DNA of 64,000 bases from contig NZ_WNXX01000017.1 of NCBI RefSeq assembly GCF_009733795.1, positions 16,918 to 80,917 on the forward strand, read 5' to 3'. The DNA is from Actinotalea caeni (lineage in GTDB: Bacteria; Actinomycetota; Actinomycetes; Actinomycetales; Beutenbergiaceae). This document shows positions 1 through 6,250 of this stretch, piece after piece; positions within the stretch are counted from its first letter, which is position 1; each line of letters opens with the position of its first letter. The position numbers and the translations under genes are program-made. The notes beneath the pieces were generated by a model. The model did not search any database and was not told the DNA's origin. It saw nothing but the letters and a program-made list of their open reading frames with translations.

Positions 1-142
1 ACGGCCAGAGGAAGAAGAAGCCGATGACGATCCGCGAGACCGCTAGCACCTTCCGGGCGAGCGGGCTGGTGACGACCGACTCCTGAGTGACGACCGCGGC
101 GGAGGTGGTGACCTCGGCCTGCGCGGTGCGGGTGGTGCTCAT
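1..142 (-). CDS. DoxX/DoxD-like membrane protein, N-terminal fragment
   Basis: Only the first 47 codons lie in the window; the gene runs off the left edge. The ATG at 142 has an AAGGA ribosome site about 7 nt upstream. The peptide starts with a Ser/Thr/Ala/Val-rich cytoplasmic tail (MSTTRTAQAEV...), then LARKVLAVSRIVIG and FFFLWP, the start of the first membrane helix. This Arg-Ile-x-x-Gly-Phe-Phe-Phe-Leu-Trp pattern is typical of actinobacterial DoxX-like proteins (the large subunit-like part of thiosulfate:quinone reductases). These are four-helix membrane proteins whose substrate in actinobacteria is usually unknown. The family call rests on a short stretch, so it is tentative. The gene is divergent from rsmI across a repeat-bearing spacer. 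Confidence 0.6.
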   Translation of the reverse strand, partial: MSTTRTAQAEVTTSAAVVTQESVVTSPLARKVLAVSRIVIGFFFLWP

Positions 143-224
143 TGTCTGGTCCTTGTCAGGTGATGGGATGGTGCTTGGATCGAGCGCTCATGACCATTGT
201 TGGGCGCCACGACCGCCCCCGCTC

Positions 225-261
225 GGGACGGAGGTCCCCCCGTCCCTGGGACCTCGGTCCC
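225..261. repeat. 13-bp inverted repeat (hairpin) upstream of the rsmI repeat cluster
   Basis: The arms 225-237 (GGGACGGAGGTCC) and 249-261 (GGACCTCGGTCCC) are reverse complements at 12 of 13 positions, around an 11-nt loop. It sits between two divergent genes, so it is not an ordinary terminator for either. It lies directly beside the repeats at 275-363. Confidence 0.65.
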
Positions 262-274
262 AACCGACCCCGCT

Positions 275-363
275 GTCAACCCGCTTCTGCCCCCTCGGAC
301 GGTTTCAACCCACTTCTGCCCCGGCGCGATCGGCGGCGTCGGGGGCAGGAGTGGGTTGAAACC
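275..363. repeat. Intergenic hairpin-repeat cluster A
   Basis: Three copies of a roughly 21-bp motif with core TTTCAACCCACTTCTGCC. There is one degenerate direct copy (275-294), one direct copy (302-322) and one inverted copy (341-362). The last two form a near-perfect 21-bp stem (one T/C difference) around an 18-nt loop. The same motif recurs at 39184-39414. There is no T-tract after the stem. The function is unknown. Confidence 0.8.
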
Positions 364-438
364 GGCCCGTGAGACCGGTGACGGCGAGGACCGCTCCGCA
401 CCCGGGTCCCGACCCGCGGCACCTGGCAGACTCACGGC

Positions 439-1347
439 GTGGACACCTCAGGCGCCGTCGTGCTCGCGGGCACCCCCATCGGGGACGCCGAGGACGCCCC
501 GCCGCGGCTGCTGCGGCTGCTCGCCGAGGCCGACGTCGTCGCGGCCGAGGACACCCGGCGGCTGCGAGCGCTCGTCGCGCGGCTGGGCGTGACGCCGTCC
601 GGCCGCGTGGTCAGCTACCACGAGCACAACGAGGCCGCCCGGGCGTCCGAGCTGGTCGAGGCGGCGCTCGCGGGCCAGACCGTGCTCGTCGTCAGCGACG
701 CCGGGATGCCCGGCGTCTCCGACCCGGGCTACCGGGTGGTCCGCGCCGCGGTCGACGCGGGCGTGCGGGTGACCGCGGTCCCTGGTCCGAGCGCCGTCCT
801 CGTCGCGCTCGCGCTCTCCGGGCTCCCGACCGACCGGTTCTGCTTCGAGGGGTTCCTGCCGCGCAAGCCCGCCGAGCGCCGGCGTGCGCTCGCGGCGCTG
901 GTGACCGAGCCGCGCACGGCCGTGCTGTTCGAGTCCACGCACCGGATCGCGGACACGCTGGCCGACATGGCGCAGGTGCTGGGACCGGACCGGGCCGCCG
1001 CCGTCTGCCGCGAGCTGACCAAGACGTACGAGGAGGTGCGCCGCGGCACCCTCGCCGAGCTCGCCGCCTGGGCCGCCGACGGCGTGCGGGGCGAGATCAC
1101 CGTCGTCGTCGCCGGTGCGCCGCCCGTGCCGGCGTCGACCGACGACCTGCTCGCCGAGGTGCTCGACCGGGTCGCGGACGGCGAGCGGCTCAAGGAGGCC
1201 ACCGCCGCCGTCGCGGAGCGGACCGGTGCCAGCCGGCGCGAGCTCTACGAGGCCGCGCTCGCGGCGCGCGACGCCGCACCGGGTGACCCGAGTCATCTGG
1301 GTCATCCGGGTTATCGTGGCGCGACCTCGCGGAAGGAGGGCCGGTGA
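439..1347 (+). CDS. rsmI: 16S rRNA (cytidine(1402)-2'-O)-methyltransferase
   Basis: RsmI methylates the 2'-OH of C1402 in the ribosomal P site using S-adenosylmethionine. The 302-residue protein has the tetrapyrrole-methylase fold. The N-terminal VVLAGTPIGD matches the family GTPIGNLxD signature, followed by VVAAEDTRRL, VVSDAGMPGVSDPG and VTAVPGPSAVL, the SAM-binding loops. The C-terminal part (about 230-270) contains the LKEATAAVAERTG helix found in RsmI. The last 25 residues contain three degenerate 9-bp repeats (around SHLGHPGYRG). The GTG start has no clear ribosome site, but a -10-like CAGACT lies at 427-432, 6 nt upstream, which suggests a leaderless mRNA. The stop overlaps the next ATG (TGATG), so the two genes are probably co-transcribed. 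Confidence 0.95.
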   Translation: MDTSGAVVLAGTPIGDAEDAPPRLLRLLAEADVVAAEDTRRLRALVARLGVTPSGRVVSYHEHNEAARASELVEAALAGQTVLVVSDAGMPGVSDPGYRVVRAAVDAGVRVTAVPGPSAVLVALALSGLPTDRFCFEGFLPRKPAERRRALAALVTEPRTAVLFESTHRIADTLADMAQVLGPDRAAAVCRELTKTYEEVRRGTLAELAAWAADGVRGEITVVVAGAPPVPASTDDLLAEVLDRVADGERLKEATAAVAERTGASRRELYEAALAARDAAPGDPSHLGHPGYRGATSRKEGR

Positions 1348-1769
1348 TGGCGGTCAACCGCAACCTCGTGCGCACCGTGATGACGATCGTCGGGACCGCC
1401 GGCCCCGTCGTCGCGACGTACCTGCGCGAGCACCCCGAGATCGCCCAGGAGGTCCAGGCGACGGTCACCAAGCTGCTGCGGCGCCGCTCCTCCGGGCCGG
1501 CCGGCATGCGGCAGACGATCGAGGTGCTGCGCGAACAGGTCGCCTACCTGGCCGACAGCGCCGACGACGGCACCGAGGCCGCCCGCGCCCAGGACTGGTC
1601 GCGGCGGCTGGACAACCTCGACCACGCGGTCGCGATGCTGCACGACACGGCCAGCCGCCGCGAGGTCAAGGTCGTGCGGCAGCGGCTGCACGCGCTCCGC
1701 GGCGAGATCCTCGCCGCGTTCGTGGCCGAGCAGGCGGACGACGCCGAGCAGCGACGCCTCGGTCGGTGA
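1347..1769 (+). CDS. Hypothetical protein, coupled to rsmI
   Basis: A 140-residue soluble protein with no family I can name with certainty. It starts MAVNRNLVRTVMTIVG, has a weakly hydrophobic N-terminal stretch, then a charged, mostly helical body rich in Arg, Glu and Ala that could form coiled coil (RQTIEVLREQVAYLAD, RREVKVVRQRLHALRG). The ATG at 1347 is preferred over the GTG at 1344: GGAGG at 1335-1339 is 7 nt from the ATG, and the ATG overlaps the rsmI stop by one base. The gene ends 6 bp before the IS481 target duplication, so the insertion did not damage it. Confidence 0.75.
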   Translation: MAVNRNLVRTVMTIVGTAGPVVATYLREHPEIAQEVQATVTKLLRRRSSGPAGMRQTIEVLREQVAYLADSADDGTEAARAQDWSRRLDNLDHAVAMLHDTASRREVKVVRQRLHALRGEILAAFVAEQADDAEQRRLGR

Positions 1770-1775
1770 TCGTTC

Positions 1776-1781
1776 GCTAGT
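1776..1781. repeat. IS481 target-site duplication, left copy
   Basis: GCTAGT here and again at 5722-5727. IS481-family elements are known to insert at NCTAGN with a 6-bp duplication. The identical six bases on both sides of the mosaic, each next to a TGT terminus, argue for a single insertion event. Confidence 0.75.
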
Positions 1782-1822
1782 TGTTGCGTCTCATGAGGTT
1801 GGTGACGCTGGGGGTGTGAGGA

Positions 1823-1889
1823 AGGGGTAGGTCCCCGGCGGCAGGATGGAAGTACCTCTACGACCGTTCTGCTTGAAGGACCTACCCCT
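1823..1889 (+). promoter_or_regulatory. Inverted repeat covering the IS481 transposase ribosome site
   Basis: AGGGGTAGGTCC (1823-1834) and GGACCTACCCCT (1878-1889) are perfect 12-bp reverse complements separated by 43 nt. The 3' arm overlaps the GAAGGA ribosome site and ends 2 nt before the transposase ATG at 1892. In a transcript reading in from outside, the stem would mask translation initiation, as known for IS10 and IS50. The function is inferred from position. Confidence 0.6.
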
Positions 1890-1891
1890 CG

Positions 1892-2806
1892 ATGAGTCAC
1901 GCTAACGCTCCGTTGACCCCTGCTGGTCGGCTTCGTCTGATCCAGCGCTGCCAGCACCGCCCGATCGCTCACGTGGCCGCCGAGGCAGGGATCTCGCGGG
2001 CCTGCCTGTCCAAGTGGACGGCCCGCTACGACGCCGACGGCGAAGAGGGCTTGATCGATCGCTCCAGCACGCCGTTCGCTCGCCCGACCCAGCTTGCTCC
2101 GGCGGTGGTGGATCTGATCGAGACCTGGCGCCGGGAACACAAGTGGACCGCCCGGCAGATCGCCCGCGAGCTGGGCGCTGCCGGGCACCAGGCCTCTGTC
2201 GCGACGGTGGGCCGCTGGCTGGTGCGGTTGGGCATCAACCGGCGCAAGGACCTGGACCCTGACGGCTCCTCCAACCGGGAGGTCGGAACCATCACCACCC
2301 GCTTCCCTGGTCATATGGTGCACCTGGATGTGAAGAAGGTCGGCCGCATCCCCGATGGTGGCGGCTGGCGCGCCCACGGCCATGGCAGCGCTCAGCACAA
2401 GAAGTCCAGGGCTGCCAAGAGAGCTGGCGCCCGCGCCGGGTACGTGTACCTGCACTCGATCATCGACGGCTACTCCCGCCTGGCCTACACCGAAGCCCTG
2501 CCCGATGAGAAGGCAGCCACCACGATCGCCTTCTATGCCCGCGCCCGGGCGTTCTTCGCCGCGCACGGCATCACCCGGATCGTGCGCGTGATCACCGACA
2601 ACGGCTCCAACTACCGCGCCCGCGACTTCACCCGGACCGTCCTGGCGACAGCCTCCCGGCACCAACGCACCCGCCCCTACACACCCCGCCACAACGGCAA
2701 GGTCGAGCGCTACCAGCGCATCCTGGCCGAAGAGCTGCTCTACGCCCACGCCTGGAACAGCGAAGCCGAACGAGCCGCCGCCATCACCGTCTGGAACATC
2801 CACTAG
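1892..2806 (+). pseudogene. IS481-family transposase, C-terminally truncated
   Basis: This is a DDE integrase-type transposase of 304 residues; intact relatives have about 335. It has an N-terminal helix-turn-helix (around IAHVAAEAGISRACLSKW, residues 30-50), a second HTH near TARQIAREL, then the rve catalytic core. The acidic residues lie in MVHLDVKKVG, VITDNGSNY and NGKVERYQRIL, so the DDE triad is present. The reading frame stops right after VWNIH at the junction with the ISL3 fragment. The missing end reappears at 5667-5726. The ATG at 1892 follows GAAGGA. The protein is probably inactive because the conserved C-terminal tail is lost, though the catalytic residues are intact. Confidence 0.85.
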
Positions 2807-3954
2807 AAGTAGGCCAGGACGTCGGCGGCGCGCTTCTTCAGGGTGCGCCCCAGGGTTCGGACCTCGTGGAGCGCGGCGGGAACGCCGGCGCTCAGTGAGG
2901 TGATGAGTTCGGTCATGAGTGCTCGGCCGGTCGCGCGGTCCGGGGCGCGGTAGGCGGTGATCATCTGCTGGTAGACGCCCCAGGTGGCCTCGACCTGGAC
3001 GTGCTCCTCGACAGCGAATAGCGCCTTGAGCCGGGACTGCTGCTTGTCGGTGAGCAGCTCGGCGCCGGTGTGCAGGGTGCGACGGGCGCGGTAGAGCGGA
3101 TCGGCAGCCCGTCCTCGGTGGCCGTGGAGCTCTTGCTGGACGCGGCGGCGGCAGCGGTCCATCGCGTCGCCGGCCAGGCGCACGACGTGGAAGGGATCCA
3201 TCACCGCCACGGCCTTGGGCAGTTCCTCGGTGGTGGCGGTCTTGAACCCGGTGAAGCCGTCCATCGCCACCACCTCCACGCCCTGGCGCCAGGTCTCGCC
3301 GCGATCCTTCAGCCACTGCTTGAAGGCTTGCTTGGATCGGCCCGGGACCATGTCCAGCAGCCGCGAAGGGCCAGTTCCCTCGCGGATCGGGGTGAGGTCG
3401 ATGATGACGGTGACGTACTTGTCCCCGCGGCGGGTGTGGCGCCACACGTGCTCATCGACGCCCACGACCCTCACGCCGTCGAACCGGTCCGGATCGCTGA
3501 TGAGCAGGCGCCTGCCCTCGGCCAGGACCGCGGCGTTCGCGGTGTTCCACGACACGCGCAGGCCCTCGGCCAGGCGCGCGACCGTCAGGTGCTGGCACAC
3601 GATCGCCTCCAGGGCCCAGCGCAGCCCGCCGCGGGAGATCGCCGCCCGCGGTTCGGCCGCTGCGGTGGTGTCCTGACGCCACACGTGCCCGCACCCGGTG
3701 CACCGGTAGCGGCGCACGGTGATCAGCAGCGTGGTGGGGCGCCAGCCCAGCGGCTCGTGCGCCAGCTGCCGGGTGACGGTGTCGCGCGGCACGCCCTCGC
3801 AGCCGCACCGTCGACACCACTCGTCGGCCGCAGTGACTCGGCAGGCGAGCACCGCGCGGTCGGGCTCGAGCAGCTGGCCGATGACCTCCAAGCCGAGGTC
3901 GTCCAGGCGGGCGAACGTGGTCAGGTCAGGGCGCGTGAAGGTAGCCTCGAGCAT
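2803..3954 (-). pseudogene. ISL3-family transposase, lacking its C-terminal catalytic glutamate
   Basis: The 383-residue frame has an N-terminal zinc-binding region (WCRRCGCEG, then YRCTGCGHVW), an HTH region, and the DDE_Tnp_ISL3 core with the first two acidic residues in VVGVDEHVWRH and VVAMDGFTGF. Family members continue after ADVLAYF with DRPGTSNGPTEAINGR, which carries the catalytic Glu. Here the frame ends at YF followed by a stop created at the junction with IS481. It is tail-to-tail with the IS481 frame, and both stops use the same CTAG bases at 2803-2806. The gene is almost certainly dead. The start ATG at 3954 directly follows an inverted-repeat arm. Confidence 0.85.
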
Positions 3955-4064
3955 GTCGAGGTCTTTCGGGTGGCTGGCGTAGGAACCTCCATCATCGGAA
4001 GACCTCGACCTCTACCCAGCGGCCGACGCACCCACTACCTCTACACCCTCATCTGCGAAGAGCC
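2807..4064 (-). mobile_element. ISL3-family element, 3'-truncated
   Basis: The element's outer end is on the right. Read on the minus strand from 4064 it begins GGCTCTTCGCAGATGAGGG, the GGCTCTTC-type terminus used by ISL3-family members such as IS31831-like elements (family knowledge). The other terminus is missing because the element was cut at 2806/2807 inside its transposase gene. With one end gone, no target duplication can be checked. Confidence 0.65.
3955..4009 (-). promoter_or_regulatory. Inverted repeat abutting the ISL3 transposase start codon
   Basis: GTCGAGGTCTT (3955-3965 on the plus strand) and AAGACCTCGAC (3999-4009) are perfect 11-bp reverse complements. On the minus strand the 3' arm ends exactly at the transposase ATG (3954). 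The layout is the same as in the IS481 element: a leader hairpin that would bury the initiation region. The role is inferred. Confidence 0.55.
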
Positions 4065-4144
4065 GCCAGATCAGACCGTCACAGTGGAGCCAGACCAACC
4101 TGCCAGAGTCACGAGGGACGCCGCCGAGGCGAACGGTCTCGGAC

Positions 4145-4534
4145 TCAGCCCTCTGGGAACTCCAGGCAAGACAGTTCGCCCCAGACGGGAGAGACGGCAA
4201 GGATCTCGTCTCCGTCGGGGCTGATCTCCCAGACGACTGCGTCGAAGGTGTCGGCCGTCGGAATTGCGCAGACGTCCAATGGGTACTCGTCTGAGGGCAC
4301 GGGTTCGGCGAGTTCGATGACGACGAACCAGTCGTCGCGTGCCCCCGTGACGGGTTCGCGCGCTTCTCCCTCACGCCACGCCTGCGGAAACCGGTCATCG
4401 CCGCGCGCAGTTTCTTCGGCGCGTTCTCCCGGAGAGGAGGGCGTAGGAGCGCATGCGGCCAGGGTCGCCGCTGCCAGCGCAGCGACTGCCACCATTGACG
4501 GCCAGGAACGGTGACCTTTCATCGGAGCGCTCAT
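4145..4534 (-). CDS. Putative lipoprotein, translationally coupled to the decayed protease
   Basis: About 129 residues with a lipoprotein signal: MSAPMKGHRSW, then a hydrophobic stretch (MVAVAALAAATLAAC) ending in a lipobox LAAC. The mature part is acidic and carries two further cysteines (LDVCAIP near the middle, GELSCLEF near the end). I recognise no family. The start at 4534 is chosen because its ATG overlaps the TGA of the upstream protease remnant (ATGA). A second ATG at 4522 (MKGHR) would give an equally good signal peptide. The region is visibly lower in GC than the flanking chromosome, a sign of transfer. Being paired with a secreted protease suggests an accessory or inhibitor role, but that is speculation. 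Confidence 0.65.
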   Translation of the reverse strand: MSAPMKGHRSWPSMVAVAALAAATLAACAPTPSSPGERAEETARGDDRFPQAWREGEAREPVTGARDDWFVVIELAEPVPSDEYPLDVCAIPTADTFDAVVWEISPDGDEILAVSPVWGELSCLEFPEG

Positions 4535-4868
4535 GTCGTCAGGATCCATCCTGAGGGGATCTGGTAGGTGATCGACGCGACGATGCAGTTTCCGGCATTG
4601 CTCCCGCTGGCGACCTTGCCCGAGGTGAGGCCAACTGCGTTGCTGAATTGGAACCACGGGCCGCCGCTGTCGCCGTTGTTGCACAGGGTGCCAGATCCGC
4701 TGTTCATGTCGCTGCGTCGACCGCGGAGGGCCCGTCGTCGGCTGGGCTCGCGTCGTCGTCGTTGTCGGCGTGCGCCGGCGACAGGCTCCCCATGACAAGG
4801 GCTGCCGCAACCGCCAGATACACTGTTGGCTGGCGAAACGTCTTGAACGTGCGATGGGTTGGCGGCAC
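4531..4868 (-). pseudogene. Secreted S1-family (streptogrisin/trypsin-like) serine protease, internally deleted
   Basis: The GTG at 4868, preceded by GGGGGAGG, opens a clear secretion signal: MPPTHRTFKTFRQ, a hydrophobic core (VYLAVAAALVMGSLSP), AHA, then an Asp-rich stretch that ends in a stop (DAAT*) near 4707. Downstream in another frame is the C-terminal end of a chymotrypsin-fold protease: TLCNNGDSGGPWF with the catalytic-Ser GDSGGP motif, then GKVASGSNAGNC and ITYQIPSGWIL, stopping at 4531. The His and Asp catalytic regions, some 130-150 residues of an intact protein, are missing. The gene has thus lost its middle and suffered a frame change. A good promoter remains upstream. Confidence 0.8.
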
Positions 4869-4910
4869 CTTGAGCCTCCCCCTAGTGGCATCTACGTTGA
4901 TGCAAGCGCG

Positions 4911-4939
4911 AGTCTAATCATCGCTTCTGAGAGAAGCAA
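4911..4939 (-). promoter_or_regulatory. Sigma-70-type promoter of the protease/lipoprotein cargo
   Basis: On the minus strand, TTGCTT (4939-4934) and TAGACT (4916-4911) are separated by exactly 17 nt. A 6-bp hairpin (GCTTCT/AGAAGC, 4923-4937) overlaps the -35 box and could be an operator. The GTG start of the protease lies about 40 nt downstream. Confidence 0.6.
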
Positions 4940-4958
4940 CAACTTTCCGGCGCGCCTA

Positions 4959-5666
4959 GGGCGTGTTGGTAAAGCCCGTCATCGTGTCCAGATGAGGGTC
5001 GCGGCGAGGGTGAGTCCGGCGAGATAGGCCCGGGCGGTCTTGTCGTAGCGGGTCGCGATTCCGCGCCACTGCTTGAGCTTGTTGAAGCAGCGCTCGACGA
5101 CGTTGCGACCCTTGTAGGCCTCGGCGTCGAAGGTGCGTGGCCGGCCGCCCCGGGATCCGCGGCGAGCGCGTCCGGCCTTCTGGTCATCGCGTTCGGGGAT
5201 GGTGACCTTGATCCCGCGGCCGGTGAGGTAGCGACGGTTCGCCGCGGAGGTGTAGGCCTTATCGGCCAACACGCGGTCGGGTCGGCTCCGGGGGCGTCCT
5301 GGCCTGCCGTCTCGGACGTTGATGGTGTCGAGCACGCTGTTGAAGTAGGTGGTGTCCGCAGCGTTCCCACCGGTCAGCACCAACCCCAGCGGCCTGCCCA
5401 CGGCGTCTGTCGCGAGGTGGATCTTGCAGGTCACACCGCCACGAGAGCGGCCGATCGCATGGTCAGGCGGCTCGGGATCGCCGCTGCGAACGAAGGGATT
5501 CGTGTAACTCGACCCAGCCCCCTGTGTCCCTGGGAAGGGTGGCGCCGTGCTGGTGGACGCGGGTGATGGTGGAGTCCACCGAGACCGTCCACTCCACCTC
5601 GCCCCTGGCTGCTGCCGCGCCCTGAACGGTGGCCAGCAGCCGCGCCCAGGTGCCGTCGGTCGACAC
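4959..5666 (-). mobile_element. IS5-family element, 5'-truncated
   Basis: The left boundary at about 4959 carries a terminus-like GGGCGTGTTGGTAAAGCCC just after the transposase stop. The right boundary is the junction with the IS481 tail at about 5661-5667. The N-terminal 70-90 codons and the other terminus are missing. Elements of this IS5 subgroup are about 0.85-0.9 kb, so roughly 150-250 bp are lost. Confidence 0.65.
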
Positions 5667-5669
5667 CAA
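4979..5669 (-). pseudogene. IS5-family transposase (two frames), N-terminally truncated
   Basis: The first frame (about 5669-5463) reads STDGTWARLLATVQ, then WTVSVDSTITRVHQHGA, which carries the first catalytic Asp. The second frame, overlapping near 5530, reads GSSYTNPFVRSGDPEPPDH, AIGRSRGGVTCKIHLATDA, a second Asp region (VLADKAYTS) and the Glu region (GRNVVERCFNKLKQWRGIATRYDK), ending LAATLIWTR. Many IS5 members make one transposase from two frames by frameshifting, so the frame change may be natural. The missing N-terminus is not. The fragment is therefore a remnant, although all three catalytic regions survive. Confidence 0.8.
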
Positions 5670-5726
5670 CCCCCAGCCTCACGACTCCGAACCGGCGTCA
5701 CCAACGTCATGAGCCAGAACAGCTAG
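5667..5726 (+). pseudogene. Detached C-terminus of the IS481 transposase
   Basis: Read in frame, this stretch encodes QPPASRLRTGVTNVMSQNS and then a stop. PPASRL and GVTN-(V/L)-M are the conserved C-terminal ending of IS481 transposases. It is on the same strand as, and continues, the truncated frame ending at 2806. The TAG stop lies within the target duplication, so the host target CTAG supplies the stop codon. Confidence 0.8.
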
Positions 5727-5727
5727 T
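5722..5727. repeat. IS481 target-site duplication, right copy
   Basis: GCTAGT, identical to 1776-1781. Its TAGT also forms the first four bases of the -10 box TAGTCT (5724-5729) of the gene starting at 5737. Confidence 0.75.
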
Positions 5728-5736
5728 CTCCCCGAC

Positions 5737-6249
5737 ATGATCATCTGGCGGGGGTGGGGGATCGTGGCGCTGCCGTTGGTGGCGCTCCTGGTGTTCGGGC
5801 TCGGGACGCTGATCTCGACGGGGCTGCTGGGGCACGACGCGCTCGAGGGCGTCGGCGCCGGCATCGGGCTGCTCGTCGCGGCACCGGTGACGTGGCTCCT
5901 CGGGCGGTGGCTGAACCAGCGCAGCGCCGAGAAGGCCGCGGACCGGTACGTGGCCGCGCGGCAGCCGGAGCTGCACCAGCAGGTGCACCAGGCCGCCGAG
6001 AACCAGACGCTGCGCGACCTGCAGGGTCTGTCGCAGGAGGACCTGCAGATGCGCTGGCACGACGCCTACGCGCGCAACCGCGGCCAGCTCGAGGGCGTCG
6101 CGGTGCAGCAGCTGGCCTCCGAGCGCGAGGAGGTCCGACGCCGCCTGCGCAACCAGAACTCGCTGTTCTTCATCCCGGTGCAGTGGCTGTGGGTGCCGCT
6201 GGCCGCGGGCGGGGTGCTCGCGCTCACCGGAGGCCTCGCCGGCTCCTGA
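5737..6249 (+). CDS. Hypothetical two-helix N-terminal / one-helix C-terminal membrane protein
   Basis: A 170-residue protein with an N-terminal pair of hydrophobic segments (around IVALPLVALLVFGLGTLI and VGAGIGLLVAAPVTWLL). A long charged, Gln/Glu/Arg-rich central helix follows (about 60-140; likely coiled coil: QHQ.. type heptads, SEREEVRRRLRNQN), then a last membrane segment (VQWLWVPLAAGGVLAL). I recognise no family. The ATG lies 7 nt after a TAGTCT -10 box and has no ribosome site, so the mRNA is probably leaderless. The sequence upstream of that -10 box is now the IS481 right end, so the gene may have a changed promoter. Confidence 0.75.
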   Translation: MIIWRGWGIVALPLVALLVFGLGTLISTGLLGHDALEGVGAGIGLLVAAPVTWLLGRWLNQRSAEKAADRYVAARQPELHQQVHQAAENQTLRDLQGLSQEDLQMRWHDAYARNRGQLEGVAVQQLASEREEVRRRLRNQNSLFFIPVQWLWVPLAAGGVLALTGGLAGS

Positions 6250-6250
6250 G

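Larger units (their letters stand above)
1782..5721 (+). mobile_element. IS481-family element, interrupted by a 2.9-kb nested block
   Basis: The left end begins TGTTGCGTCTCATGAGG at 1782. The right end, read inward from 5721, begins TGTTCTGGCTCATGACG. The two match at 23 of 27 positions and both start with TGT, as IS481 termini do. The element is flanked by the duplication GCTAGT. Transposase codons 1-304 lie at 1892-2803; the last 19 residues plus stop lie at 5667-5726. Only about 12 codons (the usual YNYHRPH region) are missing between them. Everything from 2807 to about 5666 is therefore insertion within one IS481 copy. Removing the block leaves an element of about 1.1 kb, normal for the family. 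The order of insertion and deletion events is inference. Confidence 0.8.

Noticed and set aside
143..438. Cluster A as a plain rho-independent terminator
   Set aside because: It lies between two divergent genes and has no T-tract, and the motif recurs in other spacers.
4145..4868. Toxin-antitoxin pair
   Set aside because: The first gene is a secreted protease remnant and the second a lipoprotein; neither looks like a known toxin or antitoxin.
4145..4891. 248-codon minus frame as one protein
   Set aside because: Only the C-terminal 129 residues are real (lipoprotein signal). The rest is an out-of-frame reading of the decayed protease, which in other frames shows GDSGGP and a signal peptide.
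5463..5710. Two separate IS5 transposase genes
   Set aside because: Both frames are parts of one transposase, as in frameshifting IS5 members; the first Asp is in one frame and the remaining catalytic residues in the other.
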